Assembly: GCF_029867415.1 (NCBI RefSeq)
Contig: NC_081185.1
Span: forward strand, 86,415,251 to 86,479,250
DNA from: Vicia villosa
Lineage: Eukaryota; Streptophyta; Magnoliopsida; Fabales; Fabaceae
Direction: 5' to 3'
Length of the DNA stretch: 64,000 bases
In this document: positions 11,695 through 23,462 of the stretch, one piece after another
Layout: each line of letters opens with the position of its first letter
Numbering within the stretch: the first letter of the stretch is position 1
Notes under the pieces: generated by a model
What the model was told of the DNA's origin: nothing
Databases searched by the model: none
Seen by the model: only the letters and a program-made list of their open reading frames with translations
Program-made: the position numbers and the translations under genes

Positions 11695-13241
11695 TGTGAA
11701 TACAAGATTACACTCAAAGATGTTTTTGATTCATGGCAAACTCAAATAAGCATTCAAACAACAAGACGGAAGCAGAAAACTCAAAGAAAAGCAAGCATTG
11801 ATCACTCATGATAGAATAGGTCAACCCATTATGTTTATATGTTTATAGGTTGACTCAACACAAGAAAAACAAAAAGAATGCAGAAAAGCAGCAGTTAGGT
11901 CGACCTACCATCAACCCAGGTCGACCTAAAATGGAGAAAAATTCATATACTCCTGCTAGGTCGACTCACACACCATTTAGGTCGACCTAAATTGATGAAT
12001 TTTACATACCAGCCTGTTAGGTCGACCTACACAACAACTAGGTCGACCTAATCTGAGAAAATGTTCCCAGAACGCATCAGAAGAGGATTCTGGTCGACCT
12101 ACTCCTTCAACAGGTCGACCTAATTGGGAGCAAACTTCAGCAAGCACTGCTAGGTCGACCTAACCCCTACAAGAGGTCGACCTAACTGATCAAGAAAGTC
12201 CAAAAATCAGTTTTTCTTGGTTCCAACTGTTATGCAATCATATATATTGTGCAAGGCTTAATTATTCAGAACACCAACGACTGAAAGATACACAAACGCT
12301 TCTCATCTTCGTTCTTCATCATCTCCAACACAATTACACATAATCATTCTTGCGTTGCGGGTTAGTGATGAGTTCGATAACGTCCATGGAACGGAATTGA
12401 AGATTCCTAGTGGGTGAAGGTTTGTGGGGTTTGTTGGTGAATAAAATCTGCGGGTTTTGTCCTCCACGACGGGTGGTTCTTGGGGGTTTTTATCAAGAGA
12501 CGTTCATTGAGGATTCGGCTGAGTGTAACGATTGAGGAACGGGGAGTTCAAGGAATCAAGACACTGCAGAAGGGAATCAAAGTGAAGCTCTTGGATAACC
12601 TTGATCTTGTTCAAGATTAAGGGGGAAGAAGATTCAAAGGATCGACATAATTGATTTATCGTTTATCGCTTTGTTATCTTCTTTGTATATACTACTTTTA
12701 ACATTAATGAAAGATTACCCAATTTCAATTTGGAATTGGGGGCAGACGTAGTCGTAGCGAGGACGATCGACGAACTGCCTAAACAAATATCGTGTTCTTG
12801 TCGCTTTCCTTTTTCATTTACATTCTGTTCATATTTGGTTATAATAGCAAATTGATCAACGATTCGAGTGTTAAGATTGTGAATTAAGAACCTATATAAA
12901 CATCACAATCCATCACATATTGAATCACCATCAATTTGATCATTATCACCAAGTGTTTGTATATTTGTTTCTATCACTCTTACTGCATTGCAAACATTGT
13001 CCATCATACAAGAAGTTAATCTGATTTTCAATAAGAGCAACGCTTTGATTCTGCAACATATACTCTTATCACTTATCTCAAGTCTTCGACTGGTTTTAAA
13101 CACATATATAATCGTTTCGATAGTGGTTCGGAATAGACGCGAGTCGATTCAGAATCACTTCCGCTGAAAAGTCGTTTAACTCCGTAAAACTGTGAACGAT
13201 CTATTCACCCCCCCTCTAGATCCTAAGGCCAGCGTCTAACA
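11695..13241 (+). mobile_element. Copia D 5' LTR
   Basis: tgtgaatacaag...gtctaaca, 1547 bp. Ten taggtcgaccta palindromes lie at 11896-12186, upstream of a TATA-like tatatatt near 12241. Confidence 0.95.
11896..12186. repeat. Array of ten taggtcgaccta palindromes in D 5' LTR
   Basis: Motifs start near 11896, 11918, 11957, 11978, 12017, 12039, 12090, 12111, 12151 and 12172. They form five pairs with about 21 bp inside a pair and about 60 bp between pairs (one interval is longer). One copy (11957) has lost its right arm. The second LTR carries the same array at 17434-17724. Confidence 0.93.
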
Positions 13242-13243
13242 AG

Positions 13244-13255
13244 TGGTATCAGAGC
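13244..13255 (+). other. Primer-binding site of D
   Basis: tggtatcagagc, the classical initiator-methionine tRNA site of plant copia elements, two bases after the LTR end. Confidence 0.93.
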
Positions 13256-13295
13256 TTTGGTTTATTCCGTGCTACGTGAAACACTTATTGGAAAG

Positions 13296-14408
13296 ATGGC
13301 TTCCGGACCTAAAGGGGCTCATAATAGAGCTCCAGTTTTCAACGGTGAAAACTATGGCTATTGGAAGGATTGTATGTGTGTCCACATCAATGCAATTGAT
13401 AGGAACATCTGGACAGCTATTGTCAATGGTCCCTTTCAGATCACCATGACAAATGCAGCTGGTGCAGTTGTTCCAAAACCAGAAAATACTTGGGATGCTG
13501 AAGATGAAAAGAGATATGCATACGATTGGAAAGCGAGAAACATTCTAATCTCAGCTCTAGGAGTTGATGAATACTATCGCGTTTCCCATTGTAGATCAGC
13601 TAAAGCTATGTGGGACACATTGCAAGTTGCCCACGAGGGAACGGATGATGTCAAACTAGCTAGGATCAATACGTTAACTCAAGAGTTCGAACTCTTCCAC
13701 ATGGAAGATGGTGAATCCATCGAAAACATGCAGAAGAGATTCGTTCATCTGAAAAATCGGTTAAATTCTCTTGATAGACCTGTTTCCAATGCAGTTGCTA
13801 CTAACAAAATCTTAAGATGTTTGAACAGGGAATGGCAACCCAAAGTTACAGCAATAAAGGAAGCAAATGATCTAAACACTTTAGATATCACAACTCTATT
13901 TGGTAAACTAGAGGAACATGAACAACACCTTAAATGCCTTGACATGCATGAGAAAAGGACAAAGAAAGAAAAGAACATGGAGAAAGAGGTAGAGAAGAAG
14001 TCAATAGCTCTAAAAGCTTCGAGCTCCAAGACCTCAAAACGAGAGCCAAAGGATAGTGACACAAGTGATGACGAAGACTCCGATGATGAGGAAATGGGAC
14101 TGTTTGTGCGAAGATACAACAAATATCTAAAGAAAAATGGAGCAAAACATTCCGACAAAGGCAAAAGATCGTATACTCCTTTATATAGTAAATACACTTT
14201 TGTACCAAAAGTATCAACTAGCAAAACTCCATATTCTCATCATATTACCTGTCATTATTGTTGCAAAAAGGGACATACCATTGAAAAATGCAAATTTAGG
14301 AGAATTTTAGTTCCTAAAGGAGTATTTCAATGGTTGCCTAAGTGCAACAAATTGTGTACTCACTACCAAGGACCCAATGAAAATTGGGGACCTCCCTCTT
14401 TAAATTAA
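13296..14408 (+). CDS. Copia D Gag (UBN2-type, CCHC)
   Basis: A 370-residue open frame from ATG 13296 (MASGPKGAHNRAPVFNGENY). An in-frame ATG at 13257 lies only two bases after the PBS and is less likely. The N-terminal half is the copia Gag capsid-type region (FNGENYGYWK, YDWKARNILISALG, MWDTLQVAHEGT). Then follow a lysine- and acid-rich linker and a CCHC zinc knuckle (CHYCCKKGHTIEKC, 14250-14291). It would form the virus-like particle and bind the RNA. In SIRE-like elements gag and pol are usually one frame; here gag stops after GPPSLN and the protease continues in another frame, suggesting a small indel near 14400. Confidence 0.92.
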   Translation: MASGPKGAHNRAPVFNGENYGYWKDCMCVHINAIDRNIWTAIVNGPFQITMTNAAGAVVPKPENTWDAEDEKRYAYDWKARNILISALGVDEYYRVSHCRSAKAMWDTLQVAHEGTDDVKLARINTLTQEFELFHMEDGESIENMQKRFVHLKNRLNSLDRPVSNAVATNKILRCLNREWQPKVTAIKEANDLNTLDITTLFGKLEEHEQHLKCLDMHEKRTKKEKNMEKEVEKKSIALKASSSKTSKREPKDSDTSDDEDSDDEEMGLFVRRYNKYLKKNGAKHSDKGKRSYTPLYSKYTFVPKVSTSKTPYSHHITCHYCCKKGHTIEKCKFRRILVPKGVFQWLPKCNKLCTHYQGPNENWGPPSLN

Positions 14409-14409
14409 T

Positions 14410-14743
14410 CTTGCAGGAAAAGTGTCTTGACATTGCCGAAAGGTTGTGGTTCCTTGATAGCGGATGTTCAAGACACATGACTGGAGACCTATCTCTTTTC
14501 GTTGAGTTTCAAGCAAAGAAAAAGGGGTATGTCACCTATGGAGATAACAATCGGGGAGCCATACTTGGTAAAGGAAGTGTAGGTAACCCTTCTACCACTA
14601 CTATAACTGATGTGCTGCTAGTAGAAGGTCTTAAATATAATCTTTTAAGTATAAGTCAATTGTGTGACAAAGATTTTAAAGTAATGTTTACAAATTCTGG
14701 CTGCACAATAGAACATACTAAAAAAAAAAGACATTATGTTTAA
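14410..14743 (+). pseudogene. Copia D protease and start of the pre-integrase region
   Basis: WFLDSGCSRHMTGD contains the aspartic protease DSG at 14456-14464. The block ITDVLLVEGLKYNLLSISQLCD follows, as usual between protease and integrase. The frame ends after an A-run near 14720 that probably gained or lost a base, and sequence resumes in the next frame as [12 protein letters not shown] (GAG-pre-integrase motif). Confidence 0.88.
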
Positions 14744-16724
14744 GGGCTTAAGATTAAACAACATCTACATGCTAAAGCTGATGAGGGCATATTCCTTGGT
14801 TACTCAATCTAGCAAAGCATATCGGATATATAATAAGAGATTACTTATAGTAGAAGAGTCAGTACACGTGTCTTTTGATGAATCTTATGCAAAATATGTC
14901 GAGAAAGGTCTTTCATTTAATGGTGCAGGTCCGTCCACTGAAGACATTGTCAAGAATAAGGAAGACGAGAATGAAAGTATTGTAAAGAAAGATGCTGAGA
15001 GAGAGAAAGATGAGTCTCACAATGAAAATGAAAAAGAAAGCATCTCAAACAATGAAGAACTTCCCAAGGCCTGGACAAATGTGAAAGACCATCCAATTGA
15101 CAATATAATAGGAGACATCTCAAGGGGCGTTACAACACGCTCAAAGATAAGTAACTTCTGTCATCATTTTGCTTTTGTTTCACAAGTTGAGCCGAAAAAC
15201 GCTAAGGATGCATTACTTGATGAGCATTGGCTAATGGCCATGCAAGAAGAATTAAACCAATTTAAACGGAATGATGTTTGGGACTTAGTCCCTCATCCGG
15301 GAGATCATCAAGTAATAGGCACTAGATGGGTCTTTCGTAACAAACTTGATGAAAACGGCGTTATTACTAGAAACAAAGCTAGATTAGTTGCCCAAGGTTA
15401 TAATCAAGAGGAAGGTATTGATTATGAAGAGACATACGCTCCTGTAGCACGTCTCGAAGCTATTCGCCTCTTACTTGCTTATGCTTGTTCTAAAGACTTC
15501 AAACTATTCCAAATGGATGTTAAGAGTGCCTTTCTAAATGGCTATATAAATGAAGAAGTCTATGTTGCTCAGCCACCCGGCTTTGAGAATTACATGTATC
15601 CAACTCATGTCTATAAGCTGAAACGTGCTCTATACGGTCTTAAACAAGCCCCTCGGGCTTGGTACGAACGTTTGAGCAAATTTCTCCTTAGTCAAGGGTA
15701 CTCTAGGGGTAAAGTTGACACTACTCTCTTTATTAAAAGAAAAGATAAGGATATTCTCTTAGTCCAAATTTATGTAGATGATATTATATTTGGGTCGACT
15801 AATGCAAAACTTGTCAAAGACTTTTCTAAGCTTATGCAGAGTGAATTTGAGATGAGTCTCATGGGTGAGCTAAATTTCTTCCTTGGCCTACAAATCAAGC
15901 AACTTAGTCATGGAACGTTTGTGAATCAAACTAAATATTGTACGGAGCTGCTCAAAAGATTTGGAATGAGTGAAGCAAAGGAAATTGACACACCTATGGC
16001 AACAAATACTAATCTAGACAAAGATGAGAAAGGTAAAGAGGTTGACGTGAAATTATACCGAGGTATGATAGGTTCACTATTGTATCTTACTGCCTCAAGA
16101 CCAGACATTATATTTAGTGTGTGTATGTGTGCAAGATATCAATCCTGTCCAAAAGAATCTCACTTGAAAGCTGTCAAAAGAATTCTGCGACACTTACGTG
16201 GAACTACTACATATGGCCTATGGTATCCAAAAGGAAATGAGTGTCATTTGGTAGGATTCTCCGATTCAGATTTTGCTGGCTGCAAATCCGATAGAAAAAG
16301 CACTAGTGGAACGTGTCATCTATTCTCAAACTCATTGATAAGTTGGCATAGTAAGAAACAAGTATCGGTTGCATTATCCACTGCTGAGGCAGAATATGTA
16401 GCTGCTGGAAGCTGCTGTGCACAAATATTATGGCTCAAGCAACAACTTCTTGACTTTGGTATTAAGCTTGATCGCATACCTATCATGTGCGACAACACAA
16501 GCGCCATAAACTTGAGTAAAAATCCTGTCTTACACTCACGTACCAAACATATTGAAATAAGACATCACTTTCTACGAGATCATGTAGAGAAAGGAGACGT
16601 TACTTTTGAACATGTAGAAAGCAAGAAGCAACTAGCTGACATCTTCACCAAACCTCTAGCAACGGAGCAATACTTCAACATTCGTAGGGAATTAGGGATA
16701 CTCGATATCTCTAATTTGGGCTAA
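14736..16724 (+). CDS. Copia D reverse transcriptase and RNase H, integrase deleted
   Basis: 662 residues. The sequence jumps from the pre-integrase motif NNIYML (about 14765) directly to the [18 protein letters not shown] block that normally follows integrase. The HHCC finger and DDE core are therefore missing, and this junction also has a local frame change. After an acidic linker comes a complete [48 protein letters not shown] and the catalytic YVDD at 15771-15782. RNase H follows with [33 protein letters not shown] and LADIFTKPL. It copies element RNA into cDNA. Without integrase it would depend on enzymes of related elements. Confidence 0.93.
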   Translation: MFKGLRLNNIYMLKLMRAYSLVTQSSKAYRIYNKRLLIVEESVHVSFDESYAKYVEKGLSFNGAGPSTEDIVKNKEDENESIVKKDAEREKDESHNENEKESISNNEELPKAWTNVKDHPIDNIIGDISRGVTTRSKISNFCHHFAFVSQVEPKNAKDALLDEHWLMAMQEELNQFKRNDVWDLVPHPGDHQVIGTRWVFRNKLDENGVITRNKARLVAQGYNQEEGIDYEETYAPVARLEAIRLLLAYACSKDFKLFQMDVKSAFLNGYINEEVYVAQPPGFENYMYPTHVYKLKRALYGLKQAPRAWYERLSKFLLSQGYSRGKVDTTLFIKRKDKDILLVQIYVDDIIFGSTNAKLVKDFSKLMQSEFEMSLMGELNFFLGLQIKQLSHGTFVNQTKYCTELLKRFGMSEAKEIDTPMATNTNLDKDEKGKEVDVKLYRGMIGSLLYLTASRPDIIFSVCMCARYQSCPKESHLKAVKRILRHLRGTTTYGLWYPKGNECHLVGFSDSDFAGCKSDRKSTSGTCHLFSNSLISWHSKKQVSVALSTAEAEYVAAGSCCAQILWLKQQLLDFGIKLDRIPIMCDNTSAINLSKNPVLHSRTKHIEIRHHFLRDHVEKGDVTFEHVESKKQLADIFTKPLATEQYFNIRRELGILDISNLG

Positions 16725-17218
16725 TTACGTTTGTTTTCTCTTAATATTATTTCTTTACTTTATGTATATATATATTTTTCTTGCTAACATTCTTCTTAGC
16801 GTAAAGGTAGTTCATCATCAAGCCAGGCGTCATATTGAAAAAGCGGTAACGTAATTGTTGTTCACTTCCAAAAATATTATTGATACTATAATATGCTATC
16901 AATTAACATGCTTATAGTGACTTCATGCATAAAAATTGCTCTTGCTCACATATGTGTCTCATGCTATCACTAACTACCTTTTATCTACTATACTGTACAT
17001 GCTAGCATTGTTATCTATGGTTCTCTTGTTACTCTCCTATTCTCTTGTTTTCTCTTTTTGATGTTGACAAAGGGGGAGAAAGATGCTGAGTGCTGAGTGT
17101 ACGGGGGAGCTTTGTTGAGAGATTGCCTTGTTGAGAGATAGATGCTGGATGTACGGGGGAGCTTTGTTGAGTCTTTATCACTTACTACCAAAGCTTAGAC
17201 GAATGGTTTGCCATCATC
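16725..17218 (+). mobile_element. Copia D 3' untranslated spacer
   Basis: Between the RNase H stop and the PPT. It holds a purine tract caaagggggagaaag near 17070 and a short direct repeat (gctggatgtacgggggagct-like, near 17085 and 17143). No env-like reading frame, which some SIRE elements have, is present. Confidence 0.75.
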
Positions 17219-17232
17219 AAAAAGGGGGAGTA
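17219..17232 (+). other. Polypurine tract of D
   Basis: aaaaagggggagta directly before the 3' LTR. Confidence 0.9.
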
Positions 17233-18779
17233 TGTGAATACAAGATTACACTCAAAGATGTTTTTGATTCATGGCAAACTCAAATAAGCATTCAAACAAC
17301 AAGACGGAAGCAGAAAACTCAAAGAAAAGCAAGCATTGATCACTCATGATAGAATAGGTCAACCCATTATGTTTATATGTTTATAGGTTGACTCAACACA
17401 AGCAAAACAAGAAGAATGCAGAAAAGCAGCAGTTAGGTCGACCTACCATCAACCCAGGTCGACCTAAAATGGAGAAAAATTCATATACTCCTGCTAGGTC
17501 GACTCACACACCATTTAGGTCGACCTAAATTGATGAATTTTACATACCAGCCTGTTAGGTCGACCTACACAACAACTAGGTCGACCTAATCTGAGAAAAT
17601 GTTCCCAGAACGCATCAGAAGAGGATTCTGGTCGACCTACTCCTTCAACAGGTTGACCTAACTGGGAGCAAACTTCAGCAAGCACTGCTAGGTCGACCTA
17701 ACCCCTACAAGAGGTCGACCTAACTGATCAAGAAAGTCCAAAAATCAGTTTTTCTTGGTTCCAACTGTTATGCAATCATATATATTGTGCAAGGCTTAAT
17801 TATTCAGAACACCAACGACTGAAAGATACACAAACGCTTCTCATCTTCGTTCTTCATCATCTCCAACACAATTACACATAATCATTCTTGCGTTGCGGGT
17901 TAGTGATGAGTTCGATAACGTCCATGGAACGGAATTGAAGATTCCTAGTGGGTGAAGGTTTGTGGGGTTTGTTGGTGAATAAAATCTGCGGGTTTTGTCC
18001 TCCACGACGGGTGGTTCTTGGGGGTTTTTATCAAGATACGTTCATTGAGGATTCGGCTGAGTGTAACGATTGAGGAACGGGGAGTTCAAGGAATCAAGAC
18101 ACTGCAGAAGGGAATCAAAGTGAAGCTCTTGGATAACCTTGATCTTGTTCAAGATTAAGGGGGAAGAAGATTCAAAGGATCGACATAATTGGTTTATCGT
18201 TTATCGCTTTGTTATCTTCTTTGTATATACTACTTTCAACATTAATGAAAGATTACCCAATTTCAATTTGGAATTGGGGGCAGACGTAGTCGTAGCGAGG
18301 ACGATCGACGAACTGCCTAAACAAATATCGTGTTCTTGTCGCTTTCCTTTTTCATTTACATTCTGTTCATATTTGGTTATAATAGCAAATTGATCAACGA
18401 TTCGAGTGTTAAGATTGTGAATTAAGAACCTATATAAACATCACAATCCATCACATATTGAATCACCATCAATTTGATCATTATCACCAAGTGTTTGTAT
18501 ATTTGTTTCTATCACTCTTACTGCATTGCAAACATTGTCCATCATACAAGAAGTTAATCTGATTTTCAATAAGAGCAACGCTTTGATTCTGCAACATATA
18601 CTCTTATCACTTATCTCAAGTCTTCGACTGGTTTTAAACACATATATAATCGTTTCGATAGTGGTTCGGAATAGACGCGAGTCGATTCAGAATCACTTCC
18701 GCTGAAAAGTCGTTTAACTCCGTAAAACTGTGAACGATCTATTCACCCCCCCTCTAGATCCTAAGGCCAGCGTCTAACA
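17233..18779 (+). mobile_element. Copia D 3' LTR
   Basis: 1547 bp, near-identical to 11695-13241, including the palindrome array (17434-17724) in which one copy reads aggttgacct. Confidence 0.95.
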
Positions 18780-18784
18780 TGCAA

Positions 18785-20543
18785 TTGACAATCTATGTGT
18801 ATTAGAATGTTGTGTTTGTTGTGGGTAAACCATTGATAGTGAAATAATGAGTTTTGGTTGTAGAATTGGAAAATAATGGAATAGAAATATAATAGTTGAA
18901 TTGAAATTAATATAGTTTGATTATTTATTAATTGGATAATTAAATTATTAGTTGAATTAATTCCAATAAGCCTATGTGATTGGAATATACTTGGATTTGG
19001 ACCAATTATTCGATTTATCGGTAAATTACGGTATTTTGAGAAATTGACCGTAATTGTGTTTTGGTTGAATATTCAAGTTGAGAATAATATATTGTTATGC
19101 CAATGATGTTGTTTGGATAATTAACATTATTTCTACTTGATTTAGTTGATGATTAAAAGTCGATTTGATTTACTTGACATATTGGCATATTGAGATTATT
19201 TTGAGAATTGACGAAAAATTGTGATTTCAGTTTGGATGTCTTTGTTGCGAGTAATGTTGTGATTGCCAATATGATTATTATTGTGCATTGTTATGTGATT
19301 AACCTTATGGTATGAATCCTTGCTAATTGTCATTAGTTTAGTAGATTATGATGATAATTATGATGACCGTGTTAATATGTGAAATTGAGTTATTGTGCCG
19401 ATGTGCCGAAACATGATGATAATTGCAATGATCTTGATGATATGCGAATTGTATATTTGTGACGATTTTGTGAATACGTGATGTTGTATATATTTGTGAG
19501 GACGATTTTGTGACTAAGTGAAGATGAAATATTATAGTGACGTGAATTACCTCGAATAAATGGTAATGTGATTGTGATATAGGCTTATGCCTCGTGACGA
19601 TAAGTGATTTTGATGAGTATGTTGTGTTGTCTTGTTTGTCGAGTTACATTCCATATGCATACTCTGTGACGGCCTGAAAACTATGGCAAACATGACGGCC
19701 TGAAAACTATGGCAAACATGACGAGCCAAATGGCAATTGGTGACGGGGGCTGAAGCTCCGATTGGTACCACATGCATATGCATAGTTTGAGTCGCATTCG
19801 AGTTTGTATACCGAGTTGCATTCGATTCATTGTTATGATGTGTGGATGCATAGTTTGTGAAGTTGAATTCATTTGATATTGATTATTGATGTGTTGTAGA
19901 TATGATGTACGTGAAATATGATGAGACTGTGAATATATATGTATTAATGATATATGTGTATAAGTTGGAATATATGATCCATGTTGTTGTCGTGATGCAA
20001 ATTGCTTATATTGAGAAGTGGTGAATTGTGTATGATATTATCTTGCTATATCTATTATCATACTTTCCTTTATACTGTTTGATATCTCACCCCTTCTGCT
20101 GATGTTTCCCCTACCATGGGAAATGGGCAGGTACTCAAGTATAGCTATGGAAGTTTATAGCTTCATCGTGTCCGGTTGGTGTGTCGCTCTAATACGTAGC
20201 ACTTGGGGGGTTGTCTATACTGTTGTTTCTTTGTTGTTCATGTTTTAGTTGTTGAGTTCCAAATTGGATAATGAGAAGTACTATGATGTTTGAAGTTGTT
20301 TCCGATTAAATAAGATGATTTGTTTATAAAGTCGAATGTTATGATTCCGCTGCATATTAAAATGAAGTTGGTTTGTCTAAGAGCTGTTATAAGTTGTTTT
20401 GTGCTTCTTTGAGATTAAAGTGCTATGTATTTGTTTATGAGTTGTTATATGAAGTAAATGTGATATCCCAAATGCTTGTTGATAGTTTTTAAAATACTCT
20501 GATTTCTCGCATGATATTTCCGGGTAGAATTTGGGGTGTTACA
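18785..20543 (+). mobile_element. Chromovirus C 3' LTR, right part
   Basis: Resumes exactly where 11694 stops (corresponds to 6697-8451) and ends ggggtgttaca. With the left part the 3' LTR is 2544 bp against 2540 bp for the 5' LTR. Confidence 0.93.
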
Positions 20544-21350
20544 CCTACGGCTACTAGGGTTTCTAAAATAATCGAGGCTAGACAAACCCTAATTATTTGA
20601 GAGGTAAACCGTGACTTACAGTGGACGATTTGCGACGAGTCTTGGCCTAAGGATGATCAGAAAAGCTTCAGGAATGCCTAAGGATTGTGTAACAACGCTT
20701 AAATCTCCTTAAAACCCCACCAATCTTTGAAACTGAGTTTGAGTTTTCATGAAAAAAATCAAGCTCTATCCTTGATGTTCTTGGCTGCAAACGTGTATCA
20801 TCTCCCCTCATGTTGTGAACTGATCAACCATTTATAAGTGAGTGTATTAGGGCAACAAAATTACATCAAATCTCCTTTGAATCTTTGATTGAGATTTGAT
20901 TGGAAATATGATTTAAAAGTTTCTAAACTTGAGCCAAATCCAATCTTTTCCAAACAATTAGCTCTTGCACGAATTTGATAGTGAATATTGAATATTTTCA
21001 TGATTGATTATGATTGATATTAGAAACAAATCAAATCTTTTCAATTTTTCCAAAATATTTGACTTGAATCTTATGATTTTAATGAATAAAAATTCAAACA
21101 AAATCAAATATCCAGCATATTTTCGTGGCTTTCAGTATTGGAGCTTTTAGATAACTTGTATAGCAATATTGGATCTTAAAGTCATGGGCCTATTTGCAAA
21201 AAAAAAAATCATTTTGAAGCCTTTTGTTTCACATTTTTCCCTTCAAATATGTCCAACTTTGACAAGGCATATCTCCCTTAATTTTTAGATTTTTTCTTTA
21301 CCCACCTCCCTATGGGGGTCACCCCCAGCGAAAACCTCATTTTACCCCGC

Positions 21351-21468
21351 TTCGGAAATGCATTTCCGAAATATTTTTTTTTTCTAAATTTTTCCAGACT
21401 TCGGAAGTGCATTTCCGAAAAAATCCCAAAAATTGGGATTTTGACTAATTCGGAGATGCATCTCCGAA
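21351..21468. repeat. Left cluster of 20-bp palindromes
   Basis: Three perfect or near-perfect palindromes of the type ttcggaaatgcatttccgaa at 21351-21370, 21400-21419 and 21449-21468. A different inverted repeat, aaatcccaaaaattgggatt, lies at about 21421-21440. Confidence 0.92.
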
Positions 21469-22177
21469 ACAACAAAAAAAAATCTAAAAAAATCCCAAAA
21501 ATTAATTTTAGGATATTAATTAATTCAATTATCATAAATTTGATATAATTTATGAGTAATGAATAATAATTATATATTTTGATATAATTTATGAGTTATG
21601 AATAATAATTATTATATATTTCTATTTTGATTCATATTTTAAAATTTAAAATAATTTTAATTAAAATAATTAAAATAATTTCACTTACAAAATGAGTTAT
21701 AATTTTTTATTTATATATTTATATATTTATAATAATTATTATATATTTATATATTTACAAAAATAATTTTAAAAAATGAGTGTTTTAATTTATATATTTA
21801 TATATTTATATAATAATTATAATTATTATTATATATTTATAAAAATTATTATATATTTATATAATAATTATTATATATTAATTATAAATGTATTTATACA
21901 TTTATATAATAATTATAAAAATTAAAACAATGAGTGTTTTAATTTATAATATATATATTATATTTATATTTATATATTATATTTAATTTTAAATAATTCA
22001 AAATTTACTTATGAAATTAAGATGTTTTTGATTTATATAAGTTAGTAAAATAATTTTTAACTTTAAAATTGTGTAGGAAATTTTATACCTATTAATTGTA
22101 TTGATTCACCTTGATTTTATACCTATTAATTGTATTGATTCACCTTGATTTTAATTTTTTAATAATTATTGAATTCT

Positions 22178-22468
22178 TTCGGAAGTGTATATCCGAAACA
22201 TTCCAAGACCAATTTGGTCTTGGAATATTTCGGAAGTGTATATCCGAAGACACCCCCCTCCCAAAAAAAAATTCGGAAGTGTATATCCGAAGACACCCCC
22301 CTCCCAAAAAAAGGTGTTTTCGGAAATGCATTTCCGAAAACCCAAAAAAGGGGGTGTTTTCGGAAATGCATCTCCGAAAACACCTTTTTTTCGTATTTTC
22401 AAAAGTGTATTTCCGAAATAAGACAAATTTTGAAAAAAAAATAAGCGTTTCGGAAATGCATTTCTGAA
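22178..22468. repeat. Right cluster of 20-bp palindromes
   Basis: Seven copies at 22178, 22229, 22272, 22319, 22359, 22398 and 22449 (20 bp each). Variants are ttcggaagtgtatatccgaa, ttcggaaatgcatttccgaa and ttcggaaatgcatctccgaa; the last two positions are degenerate. A separate inverted repeat, ttccaagaccaa/ttggtcttggaa, lies at 22201-22225. Confidence 0.92.
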
Positions 22469-23462
22469 GTGAGGGTATTTTGGGTTTTTCACCAGAGGTG
22501 ACCAAGAAAAGAGGGAGGTGGGTAAAGAAATTTCCAATTTTTAAGGTATGGAGGAGTTCTAGGACTTTTTGGAAACCTCAAAATGTCCTCTATAAGCCAC
22601 TTTGGAATCTTTTTTTATTTGAGTATTTTATCCTGATGATATGGGCTTTGACAAAATACTTCTTTTGGTTGACTTTCAAAAAGGACCTGTAATGTTTTGA
22701 TCCATATCTCTCAAATGAAGCATTTTTAGACTTGGCATGTGAGAGACAAAGTTGTAGAGAATTCAATTTCCTTTAAATTGAGATTTGGATGGAAAATTTC
22801 TGATGTTCCATGTAAAAGTTATGGCTGGTCAAAATTTAGTTGACTTTAGGTCAAAAAATCATAATTTAGAAACTTTAGGTTTTGTTGTTTTCTGATCTTT
22901 CCTTGATGAATCATGATCAATCCTTGATCAAATGATGAATGATACTTCAAAATAAGGATGTTGACAAAAAATCAGGAATTTTGACTGCACTTTGACCACA
23001 GTTGACTTTTAGGTCAAACTAGTCGACTGTTGACTTTCTAAATAATTGACTGGGCAATCCTTGGAATTGAAGCTTGTACTTTGCCATAGAGATAGTTTGA
23101 AACATCATAAGCCATATGAAATCCATTGGAGACTTTGATTCATTGATTTTCTTTAGAGAATTCAAAACCCTAGTTCAGGAGATCATTGTTTAGGAGAGTG
23201 TGTCCTTGAGTTTTGAACTTTGGTATGAATTTGAAAGTGGAAATGGGATGGGAAAATTTTGGGGTATGACAGTAGTCATTCACTTATGACTACATCGTAT
23301 ACCACACAAATGGAAACCACTCTTGCACCTAGCGCGCGTGACCCTTAGGTCTGGGGTTCGAATCACCCTCGCTCCAGACCTTTTTATTTCTTTTATTTTT
23401 CAGTGTTTCTCAACTTGTTTTAACATGTATTGAATCTGAATGGACTCAATGAAAAATGCACG

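Larger units (their letters stand above)
11695..18779 (+). mobile_element. SIRE/Maximus-like Ty1/copia element D, integrase-deleted
   Basis: Flanked by tgcaa (11690-11694 and 18780-18784). The two LTRs have identical length (1547 bp) and only about 7 differences by eye (near 0.45%). PBS, gag, protease, RT and RNase H, and PPT are present in order. The integrase core is deleted and the gag-pol frame is broken in places. Size is 7085 bp. It is young but non-autonomous; D lies inside the older C, and the LTR divergences (about 0.45% against 1.4%) agree with that order. Confidence 0.95.
5912..20543 (+). mobile_element. Chromovirus C (Ty3/gypsy), complete outline, carrying nested copia D
   Basis: Both LTRs, PBS and PPT are present, flanked by the target duplication cctac (5907-5911 and 20544-20548). 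With D and its TSD removed the element is about 7.5 kb. The LTR start TGTAACACCCC, an initiator-Met-like PBS and the pol sequence fit chromoviruses (Tekay/Del-like). The internal region is only about 2.5 kb: gag is unrecognisable and the reverse transcriptase core is deleted, so the copy is dead. Confidence 0.9.
21288..22534. mobile_element. Mutator-like non-autonomous element (MITE) with palindrome-rich ends
   Basis: The two ends are inverted repeats: tttctttacccacctccc from about 21293 on the left, its reverse complement gggaggtgggtaaagaaa ending near 22530 on the right. The similarity runs on inward past the first palindromes (about 80 bp). Candidate 9-bp target duplications are taattttta (21279-21287) and caattttta (22535-22543), one mismatch. 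The core (21480-22170) is extremely AT-rich and non-coding. Nine-bp duplication and long ends fit Mutator-like elements. It sits inside solo LTR B. Confidence 0.75.
4687..23271 (-). mobile_element. Ogre-type solo LTR B, split by chromovirus C and a Mutator-like element
   Basis: On the minus strand the LTR starts tgtcatacccc (at 23271) and ends with ...cgtattaca (at 4687). It is flanked by the target duplication gtagt (4682-4686 and 23272-23276). Own sequence is 4687-5911 and 20549-23271, about 3.9 kb including a 1.25-kb Mutator-like insertion. Its two ends match those of the LTRs of element H, so B belongs to the same or a close Ogre family. No internal region is present, so it is a solo LTR. 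Confidence 0.88.

Noticed and set aside
11896..12186. CRISPR-like look of regularly spaced palindromic repeats
   Set aside because: Lies in an LTR of a plant retrotransposon, is duplicated in the other LTR, has short imperfect motifs and no cas genes.
13745..14224. Minus-strand open frame of 159 residues opposite copia gag
   Set aside because: Shadow of the real gag frame on the + strand.
22111..22537. Several overlapping frames with FRKCISE-type repeats
   Set aside because: Produced by the palindrome repeats of the Mutator-like element, open on both strands.
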